Below are positions 40,001 through 52,000 of a stretch of 64,000 bases of DNA, piece after piece. The stretch covers positions 33,316 to 97,315 of the forward strand of contig JAUIRK010000402.1 of assembly GCA_030549495.1 (NCBI GenBank). Reading direction: 5' to 3'. Made by a program: the position numbers and the translations under genes. The notes below the pieces were generated by a model. It saw nothing but the letters and a program-made list of their open reading frames with translations. It ran no database searches and was not told the DNA's origin. Numbering within the stretch: position 1 is the first letter of the stretch; every line of letters begins with the position of its first letter. This DNA comes from Nectonema munidae (lineage: Eukaryota; Nematomorpha; Nectonematoida; Nectonematidae).

Positions 40001-43000
40001 AATCCCTAGTTATGACTCTTATAAAAGTAATAAATTACATGCTATTTCCGTTATGCTCTGCACTTAACTTTATCTAAAAAATACATTGATATCTTGACTG
40101 GAGTAAAAAGAATGCGTCTTTCGGTGAAAAGTTTTTTTTAATATAGATGGCGTTAAATTTTTTTAAATATAAATTTTTTTTATAATATTCAAAGATTATT
40201 TTGATAGTTAAAATGAGTGGATTTCTACTTTTGATGAAGGAACTTTCTTTCAAGTTTTTTTTATAATTTTAAATTCCAAAAATTTGAATTTTTTTTTGTT
40301 GTCATCAAAAACGACAAAAAATTGAAGTCGCTAACGTGTAATATATTTTAATAATGGCACAGACTTATACTACATGTTATATATTTGTTTTAACAACAAA
40401 AATGCCATTAAAAAGATTGCTTGGAGTAAAAAGCCCATGTGTGTCCTGCGAAGGTTAAACCTTCACAATTAATGAACCAGAAAGCTATAGCTTCTCCCAT
40501 ACTGAACAAGCTTCCTCTTCAGGACAATTATGTCACTCTGTCTTCGAAGGAAGATTGTCATTTCCCGATGGAGAGACTGGCAAATATTCGGTTTTTCCGT
40601 ATTATTCTTAAGGATGAGTGTATTATTGACTGCATGAATCCAGAAGGATTAATGTAACTGTCCGGTTGATTGTTTTCTTGTTTTCAAATTAGCTTGTTAG
40701 CATGACTTTGTTTTTATTTTTTGATCGTTATCATTTTTCCTCTTTTATATATTCAGTTTATACTTTTGTTCAAGATTATTTTAAATCTATGGTTAAGTTG
40801 TTCATAATTATTTAGAAAAATAGCAAAATAAACAAATCAATTGTTTCTATTCATAATTCTTCTCATTGCTTCACTTGATTTAAAGTTCCATTACATTTTT
40901 AGTTCTTAAGAAGAAATTTAAAGGGAATTTTTTGTCTTTTATGATGGACAGCTCATCACTCAAAACTAAAGATAATAAAAATCTTTTCCGAAGAGATGCC
41001 CATCTGAATGCCGTAATTTCACATGAGGAATTTAGATATTTGGATATCATTAATTTTTCTTCTTCAAGTAAACTTAATTATGAGCAGACTAAAATTATGA
41101 AGGCTCTTTTTCTTAAAACCGATCTTTACAATCGTAGTTTGTCGTTCCAACCTCTTCTTCATCAATCTTTGCAAAAAGTCTAGCAAATCTTATACTTTCT
41201 TGGTGGACTGGAGTTGATTTCAAATGCTCAACTTTTTCATCCTTGCCTAATTCATACCTCAACAGCCTATTCCAATTTTATGAAATTCATAAACGGCTTT
41301 AGGATATTATAAATAAGATTCACAATTCGCCAATTGTCATTGCCTCAATAGAAATCGATCATGTAGTAGGAATCACATTTTACAGTGATTTGGCCATATT
41401 AGAAATCAATGGGGTACAAACTCCTGGCACTTATAATAGTTTTTTTTCTGTGGAAAGTAGCTTCAATGGAGCTTTTTCTGTTTTGCTTTATTCCCTTATA
41501 GCAGATGTTAACTGCAAGTATCGTGGCTTCTATCTGTACAAAACAGTCTTTGATTACATCTATGCAGGATATGTTGCTTTCAAAGACAAAATATCTGACA
41601 TAGTCAAGCAGATTCTTCCAATCACAATTGCAAAAATACTTAAAGAAAAAGATTCTGTGATTAAATCTGCGTTTATTGGAGAGACATTGATAATATCAAC
41701 TATTAAAACATCTCATTTATTATCATGGATCTTCCAGTTCCAGCTGACCACAGATATAAATGTAAACATCCTACTAGAATTAGCTGGACTAGCGAAAATT
41801 TTTACATACCCAGTTGTGGATTTTAAAGAGTCAGCAGCTAATATGTTAAAGTTAATCAAACCACCGTCTTTTGCCGACTATACACTTCCTTGGACGATTA
41901 GAAACCAATTCGTGAAAACATTTATTGAGAGTTACTATAACAGGAGTATTGCCACCATCCTTAGAATCAATCCTATCCAGTGGAAAACTTTCCTCTTCAT
42001 CTTTCTCTCACATACCTCCCAGTGCCTTTTCAGATATAATCCTGAAGCAAGCATTTCTTTATGACTTTTCAATTGACTCTAGTGAGTTAATTTCAGATAA
42101 GTCTATTATTCCTTCCCGATCATCATGGCCTCATGAATATGATAGATATGCTTACAAAAACTTCTATAAGAAAAGATCCCCTGTTGTCGCTATGAAATCA
42201 AAACGACTATTAATTAATTACTTACAAACTTCTCCTGCTACAGTTAAAGAAATTTTAGACCAAGTATCTCAAAATACCTTAAGTGACGAGGATTTAATAT
42301 ATGCAATCATATTTAAAGAAAGAGAATTAAAACGAACGAATGCCCGCGTGTTTTGTAAAACCTCTTACAATTCTCGTATTTATCAAGTTAGTACTGAAAA
42401 GAATTTATCAAGCTCAATCCTCCCTCTTTTCAACAATCAGACAATGACTCTAGATAGGCTTTCTACTTTAAAAACACTCACTACTTTAACTTCTCATTTC
42501 ACAGACAACGCGTGTTACTTCATTTGATTCGATTGGAGCAACTGGTGTCTCTCAATGAGTGGTGAATTAACAAATCCTTTATTCCAAGAACTAGATAATC
42601 TCTTTAATCTTGAAAATATCTATACCTCTTCTCACTTAATGCCAATCAAGTCACCATTGCTTATCATTAATCGGCACTTCCCTCCCCAATCATTAGATCC
42701 AGTCGATTTATCATTTTATGCGTATGGACATCCCTCATCTCCGTCATGGTATGAGGGAATGAGACAAAAAGGCTGGACGTTAGTCACATCCTGCCTACTT
42801 GAAGTTCTGCTCTACCGGTGTCGCCTTCAAGGTTCCATTTTGGGACAAGGCGATAATTAAATCGTTGTGCTACCTGCTAGTCAACCATCTTTTCGCCATA
42901 AAAATATTATCAATTATTACTAATATGATTCAGTCACTGCATGTTTTATGTTCAGCTCTAGGAATGCGCCTGAAAACGAATGAGACATGGTCCTCATCGG

Positions 43001-46000
43001 TTTTAGTAGAATATGGGAAGGTGTTCTATTATAAAGGTGCACAAACTCCGAACGCACTTAAAATTGCAAGCAGGATAAATATGATTCCAAATGATCTTTT
43101 CCTAACAACTAATAACCAAATAGGATCCATCTTCTCAAGGTGTGCATCATTAGCTAGTGTAGACACTTCATCGCACTTCTCTCATCTTTTTTCTCTATGC
43201 CTCGCAGGCCTCCATCTTCACCCTCTGTGTGATTTCAACTGGTTAAAAACAAAAAATCTCTGTATCATTCCCAAACAATTAGGGGGTTTGAATTCTCTGT
43301 TATACCCGTATTTTACGACGAAAGGAGTCGTTGATCCTTGTATCTTTCTCGATATATTGTAAAGTCCATCATCCTTTGCTATATTCAACAATGTATCCAT
43401 ATTTATGCCCCAAAAAAGCTCCCGGAGTTAACCTTGTTAAATTATTACTTAAGGATCCTTATGCCTTGAACATACATACTTTAGAAGACATCGAGCTTAT
43501 TATGAGGGGGGGGGGTAATAAGAAGGAAAATTCAGCAAGTTGTTAAAAATCCATTCCAAGCTAATTTATTCTGCACTGAAACTGATACCGCAGAAGCGTG
43601 TCTAGTGGCTGATTTAACAAAACCCGATCCGTACCACGCGCGTTTATCAAATAAGATCTATACATTATCGAATGTTGCCTTAATTGAAAATTTGCTCTCT
43701 AAATTCAACTCGTCAATATCTGTGCGAATCCTTTTCTCTGACGATTCATCTCCTCTTCAAGCATCTACTTTCATTAAGATTATCTCCAAGTACAGCAAAC
43801 TGGTAATACAAACACTGAATGAAAAATTTACCTCCCATCCCGCGCTACTGCCACCGGCATTCCTCAACTACCAGGGTTCATCATGTAGCTTTCTGATATC
43901 TGACTATCTGCGAAATCAATCTTGGGGCAAAAAAATAACAGGCGTTTCAATGCCTTGCTTTCCTGAACAAGTGAAGTTTCACATCGTTCCTCCCAAGTAT
44001 TTACATCCAAGTAATTTTATGCTGATTGATGTAGAAATTATATAAATTTTATAGTAATTACTTTTCACGACTATCGAATTTGAACCGAACATGCTATTTA
44101 CTTGAGCTAAAATATGTTTTGGTTTCCATAATTTATATTCATATTTTGTAGAGAACGTAATTTCAAATAAAATACTCAGAAAGAAGAGCAAAGTGGTCTT
44201 ACAAATTCAACATTTATTCATGCGGCAAGAGTTGCGCGTGTTACTTAAAAATTTGCCAGACGCACAAAGAGAAGAGTGAAAAGAACTTCACTATAAAAAT
44301 TCTGACATTAGATCGCAGGCAAGATGTCAATCATTAATTCAGTGTTTAGGGAATATGAGAGTGTGGCAGGCAGATTTGGGACTGCAAACCAACACATTCT
44401 AACTCTGTAGCTCGTAAGCAAACTAATAATAATCAATAATGTTAAAATATCAATTTAACTTTTTTATAGCAAAACAATCTTGGAAAGAGGAAATGCCATT
44501 TTGCTAACAAGATTGGCAACGAGTGCAGTGTTGGTTTGGTTTCGATATTTTGGCATATTTGAAGGAGTGTTTAACCAAGGGGCATTTATTGTTACATTCA
44601 AAGTTGAAAAAGGAAAGAAAAACTTGGGTTAAATGCGCGAGCCATCTTGCCATGGAAATGACTTTGTTTTCAAACTATTAAATTCAATATTGATGCCTCT
44701 ACAAGACATTATTATTGTTATTCGGGTAGACTATTACTCGCTGTTTCAGTCCAAAACTGTATATATTGTTTATTGTTTTTTTTAATATTTCTGACTTTGT
44801 CCTTATTCAGATGGGTGGTGGGTAGCATCAACAGTATCTTTAAAAATACCTCAACATAGATGGGATCGTTGAAGGAGTAGAGGTATACAAAAAAGGTAGA
44901 ATTTTGCGAGAGATCAAACTTGAGTTCTGTGGGATGCAACTGCAACTTAATGTGATCACAAAGGCTGCTCTCAAAGATACTGATTTCACGATCTTCTGTG
45001 GATGCTGTGTCTTAAAGTTACAGGTAAAAGATGGAGGAACGGGCAAAAGGGAAGAATATCACTTACTTTTTCTGATGAAAGTGATGTTAATTTTGGGCTT
45101 GCCGGTACAAAAGATCTTGAAGAACAAAACTTCCTTCTTTGAAGTCGGTTGATACATTAGATTCAGTTTTTTGTACACATGCTTTTCCCCTCTCTTCTTG
45201 AGGGTGAACATAAAGTGGTAGTCGGTCGTGAGTCGGTAAAAGCATGTGCTGAAATTGGATGAAATCCAGGATCTGGGATCTTGCACGTAGTGATTAGAGA
45301 TATCACATTCATTGCAACTCGGTCCAATAACGCCCTTTGTAGAGCAAAAACACTTCTTGCCATCACAACCGACAGAATGCGCCTTATTGCAGTTGCATGG
45401 CAAACACACGCCTCCATTGGCCGGATCCCCATAGAAAAACTTCAAACACTTTTCGCAAAACTCACCAGTTGTGTTCTTCTCGCAATGGGCACAACTCAAT
45501 TTAGGTTGTAAAGGATTCGCCATGAAAGGGAGATCCGAGTTATATTTGGTCAGGACAGTGGAAATTTCACCTTGATTGCAAAAGCTGTTCCCATTGCACT
45601 GACACGCTTAAATAGAATAAGAATATATACTTCCTTCATATCTCAGGTTAATCATTTGAAAGTAACGAATGAATCCAAACATTAAAATGCTAAATAAATC
45701 TAGTAGAAAATTTACCTTTCTCTCAATCATAACTAAACATTTTTGCAAGTGATGCAATTGAATCACTCAGTTATATAAATTCTGTCGAAAGTGCTTTGAT
45801 AAATTCTTTACAAACAAAGAAAGGAAGAAATACACGATTAACGCCAAGAATTTTTTATTTTAGAGAACGCTTTGTGATTTCTAAGAACGTAAAAATGTTT
45901 TTAATGGACATTGCACATTATTCATTTATTAAATAATTTCCTTGTTTCAATTTTAGGCAACTTTACTGGGGGATATGGTTTTTCTTTATTTAAAAAACAG

Positions 46001-49000
46001 AATGAATTGGAGAAATAAAGATAGGATAGTCAAAAAGGATGTCAACTCAACAGTCACCCTTTTCATGTGACATTACGGTCTGACAGGTCTGGCAAAAATC
46101 AATCCTGAAAACAATTTGAATGCTTATAGTAAAGAGCATATCGCCATTTTAAAGGATAGAGCGGCAAAAATTGCACAATTAAATTTAATCGTTATAAAAA
46201 TGTTGGGAATTTTTGGAAAAAAAGGAACAGTCATTGACATTTGGCTAAAAAGTAAAGAAGGAGAGACCAGGGTGAAAACAGTTATAGCGGTTGACATTTC
46301 GAACGAAATAACCAAAATAGTTTTAACGATACGAAATTACAAGTGTTTGCAAAATTGAACGTGTTTTAGGATTGTCGTTGTAAAGGTCAATTTGGTGAAA
46401 TCACTTGTGTGTTACAGATCATAACTTTAAAATTATTTAACGTGCATACCATCAAAGAGATCCTTAAAAAATGGGTTCCTATTAGGAGAATCGTGTATCA
46501 TAATTGGTCGCTATTTAAAATTTATTTCATTTTGAGGCAAATTTCATATTAAGGTGGAAAGAAAAGTGATAGAGACACGCGTTTTCAAGAATTTCATTAT
46601 CATGAAGAGCGACGCCTGGTTCAAAAGCCGGTGTGAAAGATGACATCATCAATAACGTATATAATGTCGTAAGATTGCTTTTAAATAGTCATGTAATAGC
46701 AAGATTGGACAAGTATAAATAATGTGAAAAACGAGAAAAGTACGTGGGCATTGATACGTGAACCAATAGCGTGATGGATGTCTCAGGCAAGAAGTGCTAT
46801 TGGTGAAGTTTGTAGAAGTTGAAAATATTGGTTGAGTTCTTTCACCAAAAACACATCCACCTTGTCCATTCAGTAATCCACTGTCACACCATCCGCAAAA
46901 GGGTTGATACAAACAATCAGAACAAGTCTTGAAGTTGCGACAAAAATTATCGAATACGATCTTTGGTTCTATGTGAATACATTTTAAAAATCAAATAAAA
47001 AATGCAAAAATATCTTAGGATGCTTCTTACGACCAGAAATAAATATTAGGGATCAGTAGTTCTCTATTGAAACGTAGACACTTTTCGAATGATTTAAAAT
47101 TTCGATTTTAATATTTATTCGGAGTTTTAAAACTGGCTAGAACATAGCTTGTTGGGTGTGATTGTTTGAATGTGTTCCTAATAACATTGAATGCCTTATA
47201 ATTTTTAAAAACCGTTTCGAATTAATTAAATCCCATAAGAAAATAGAAATATTGTTGGCTTAAAATTCGATAAATACAAAAAAGACGAAACTATGACTTT
47301 TCGATATAAAACTTAAATTACCTAAATTATTTCTGGTGCTAAGATTTTTGATCCCTTTTCGCGTACAGTCTGATAGGAAATAGATAAAGCAAAGTAAATA
47401 TAATTTTAATTCCTTACCTTTATAGGTAAACGCGAAAGTGGTGAAGATAGAACTAATTTTAGTAATGTGAAAAAATGGAGGATAAACACGAAACCTAACG
47501 GTCGCATGGATACGAGGATGAATAATGTTGAGTAAAAATAGTCGATGACCATTAAATTTTACATTTTATTTGAAAAGAAATCATATTTTTGCGTGTTTCT
47601 TTGAAAAATAGCGTCTAAGGGGCCTTGACTTTCGAGCCAGCGTTATCGATATAAAAGTTGTCTGGCTTTATTATACGCACCGCTCTTTACAACATTTTGA
47701 AATATTTCAACATACTCGCAAAAGTATAAAATAATCAGGCATATAGATTTTTGAGTGGAGTATCTTCATGGCATGTTAGCTATGTTTTTCTCGAAGTATT
47801 GAAATCATTTAAATAAATACGCCTTGGCTATAGTGCAGGAACGATTGGCATCCACATATAACTTGATATGCTGTTTCAATTGCTTTCGAACATAATTCTA
47901 ATCATATTAAATGAAAAAGTAGGATTTTACTATTTTATCCCATTAAGTACCATAGAAATCAGACGATTTATATTCAAAGTCATTGAAAAAAGCAGACGAA
48001 GATGACATTATTTCCAAAGGGAGAGAGAGCCTAGAAATGTTATCAAGGCATGTGGCTGAAGGGAATCTTAAATTTCGTTCTCTATAACTAAGACATTCAT
48101 TGAAGATTTTACTTTTTGTTTCTTATGCCTTAATGTTGTTGTTGCGGTAACTCATGTACAGAGTGCGAGAACAAAATTTTCTATATTTAGAATAAATTAA
48201 ATAGCCAAAAAACTTTAATGAGTATGCAAACGATTTGTTCAAAACCGTGAATAAAGCAAAGTCTTATGGAAATAAATTCCAAAGCTGGGTATGTGTAGCT
48301 CAGCCATAATGGCACAAATTGATCATAGCACCCAACTCAACTAAGCTCAGAAAGAATTAAACTGCTTTCAAAAAATAGATTTTAACTGCAGATATTTTAT
48401 TGCATATGGCACTCGACTACATGTAGCCATGAGACGAGTTGATGGAACCATAAAACGCGCGCTTTGTGAACAATGAACGAAGAAGTGGAGGCCCTAAAAT
48501 GCGAATGAGCTAAATCAATCAGCATTAATTGGGAAGGATTGAGAGAGTGCGTTTTGAACAGGAGGTTTACCTGCTGCTTACTTATGTCTCTGACGAATGC
48601 TTATTTTTATATTTTTATGCGCAAATTCACTTCAGATTCAAAAATATCCATTTTGTCCTGTCTTTTTCTCTCACATGAAATATCCTCATAATTCGCAATT
48701 CATAGGAGCACATCCAGGGAGTGGGTGAAAAAGTCTTTTGCAACATATCTAGAAATAGACTATGACCATCGGTTCCTATAACTGAAAATAGCAATAAGGA
48801 GGGATAAAGACTTAATTACATGCGATGACTAGTGATCTATCATATTGGAATCATGTTGTTCTCTTGTTGGGCTTGAAGTGTGGTTCACGAACTTTGTAAA
48901 AATTTCCGGCCTAGCGGTCTCTATATAATTTTTTAATAGCGTGAGGTCTCATTTGAAAAAATAAATCAACATATAAACTACTGTACTAAAAAATTGACAA

Positions 49001-52000
49001 TTGTTTATTCAAAAATTGTCTGAACAATCCCATTAATCTCAATGGGATGGATGCATCTGCTTTGTTTAAACCAGTTTGTCTAAATTTGGCTCTGTTTTGG
49101 CCAATGAAACACTCATATCATTACTCACTTACAATTTGTTTCGGGGTTTGGTTTCAATGGCAAATGGCATGGAAAACGCTTGCTCACACTCATATGTAGT
49201 GGCAAATCTAATCAAAACTTTGAGAGCAATCTTTGCAAAATCAGCATAGGACTCTTTCATTTCATTGGAAAAATCGCTATGAGATATTTCACAAAAACAT
49301 ATTTTGCACCACTCTTATACACTTGGTTAATCAAATAACTAAACTGTTCTTGAATTAATAAGTCTTCTGAGGCCAGATTATTAATCGAGATTATAAACGG
49401 GGTTTTGATAAATTGATAGTATTTTTCAAATTTTTGTAGATTAAGAAAATAAAGAGAAATTTCTTCACTATGATATTCTACATGGTGTTTTTTGGCCTCC
49501 AGAACATCTTTATTGAAGAATATTTTATTTTCATCAACGAATATGTTCGAACGGAGCGCAATTTTTCTTCTCTAAGATTCGAATCTAAGAATTTCGAAAC
49601 ATGTCAATTTTTTTTATGACAATGGAGTAATTGGCCCAAAATTAAGGGAAATCTTAATTAAATGCGATGTTCTAATGACTTAATTGAAAATATTTTTCAA
49701 CCCACCAGGTATGATTTTCATTATTACGGCATCGCGATGAATTGCGCACTGGGTACCAATTACATCTGCAGAATTTTGCTTAATCAGCGTCTAAAAACTA
49801 GAACAAGAATAAGAAATTGCCAGTGCAGGGTCAGTGTATACACTTCAAGTGGATGTTCTGGCTCTATAACACGTGGTATAAAAAGTGTCTACCTTTTCAA
49901 AACTTTATCTTGCAGTGGTTCTACTGCTAAGAGTTTCGCAAAACAAAAAATTGCCTAACAGGTGCTTGTCTTGATTGAGCTAAATTTTCTGCATCGGTAG
50001 TTTCATCAGGCTGAATTGCAAAAAAGTCGAAAATCGAATTCCGAATCAAAAAATCCACCTCTAATATCATGTCATCAGACATCTCTCCTATTAGCCTTCT
50101 AAGTTTGACAGGAAGATATGCTTCAACTTTACAAGTTCGAAACTTCTAAGCACATTCAATATGATTCATTTGTCGCAATGTAATATCAACTTATTGACAA
50201 CAGATCTTTTTTGAAACTTTATAGAAGGCTTTCAAACCCCACTTAATATTTTGCAAAAGCATTCCTATGTTATCAAACTTAGATTTGTGCAATCGTTCAG
50301 TTTGACGTTTAGAATAGTCATTAGTTTTGTTTACTGAAATCGAGTGCAAGTTTCACTTGAAGGGCTTTAAAAAAGTGGATGCTAACACTTCAGAACAAGA
50401 AAGGCACTTATGTTCTTCCTCCCAACTAGACGTTGATCCAGTAAAATCAAATTTCAAGTAGGAGTCGTCATATTTCATTTTTTAAGCAAAACGATCCACT
50501 CAGTGACCCCTTCTTGATCCGTAGGGAACTGCTTTGAGATAGCACGGGGCCCCCTGAACTCCAGTTTGAAAACCCACTGAACAATAAGAATTACAAACTA
50601 GGTAATTTGACTTGATAAAATAAGTGTAGTTATGGTGGGATTGAGAGCTTACAGTGCAAGTATAATGGCGGGTAATAATGGTGGTGTGTTCATTGGACAA
50701 AAATTCTTTTATAATAAAATTTTAAAATTTATAAAAAAATGAGGATATGCACCTCTGTAAAATTTTAAATACGCTTTATATTTAATGTACTTTTTTGGAG
50801 TTAACCCATTTAGGGCCAATGTTCCTATTTTGGAACATAAGTAATTTCATCTTCGTCTGCTTTTTTCAATAACTTTGAATATAAATCGTCTGCGTTTTTT
50901 TAGATATCGTCTGCTTTGCTTGGCCTTAAATGGGTTAAATTTGATTATTCAAGAAGTTTGCTCTTAAACTTTGGATCTTATCAGGCGATGAAATTGCTCC
51001 TTAAAATTACAATTAATGTAATATTGTCATTTTATAACAAATATCCAAATTTAATCGTTTGAGGTTATGTTTCCTAGTTTTTGTCTTTAACTTTAAAAAA
51101 CTGTTCCACAAATTCAACCACCCACAACGGAGACAGACTTAGAATGTAAAAAATTGATAAAGAATGTTCTACAATGACTTCGACACCAAAAAAATATAAA
51201 AGAAACCTGGTGTGAAAGAATTCAAGAGACAGCTGCCACCCCACTTCAAACAGCCTGCATACTTTGCAACAATTGGCAGAAAATCAAAGACAAGACAAAC
51301 TTGTGGATATAAGCAGGAAATGCCTCTAACTGGATTCTTGAAAACAGTACAATTTATTTCGGAGCACAACTTATCGCCAGAAAACAAGTTGCAGAGCTTT
51401 TTACGAATTCCAACCGCAATACTTTGATACTTTTGCATGGATTTGCCGTGACCATTTTCTCCCTCGCTTGAGGAAGGTGTAGTGAGAAAGGAAACATTAT
51501 TCAGGATGTTAACAGAGTGTGGAATGCCTAAAAGCATACAATAAGAACAGGGTATAACCCAGGGTCGCAAAGTGGTCGATATCGACCCCCTGGGTCTATA
51601 AAATTTGTCTAGGAGTTGATTAAAACATAAGGGTCAAACGTATAATTAGCTTTCTCTTGCATATAAAGTGCAATCCCAAAACTTATATAAATGCATATAA
51701 GAATCTGAAATCAAGTAAATAAATTAATTTGCTGTTTAATCTTTTGTATAATTAGGTTTAACACAACTGATATTACATAATATAATATAATATTCTTTAT
51801 GGATTATATTACTAGTGTTTGTGGGGAACAAATAAATCACAAAGCCTTATTGACTGGAATTTATCACACAAGTAACGGGATTCAATTAGATAAATGTACT
51901 TACAACCCACAGGTTCGATAAAATAAACGCACCAAAGATCAAAATCGTATCGAACTTCGATACTTTTCGTAGTTTAGTTTTTTTTCGTACGTAATTTCAA

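Noticed and set aside
47423..47560. Exon-like minus-strand segment with donor AAAG|GTAAGG
   Set aside because: The encoded peptide has no cysteines or other landmarks of the PSI or lectin region, and stops lie close upstream.
48660..48770. Exon-like minus-strand segment (IGTDGHSLFLDMLQK)
   Set aside because: Splice sites look fair, but the peptide matches no attractin domain expected here, and adding it breaks a phase-consistent join.
49662..49958. Plus-strand open frame of 98 codons
   Set aside because: It is antisense to the hAT fragment, whose minus-strand reading shows family motifs.
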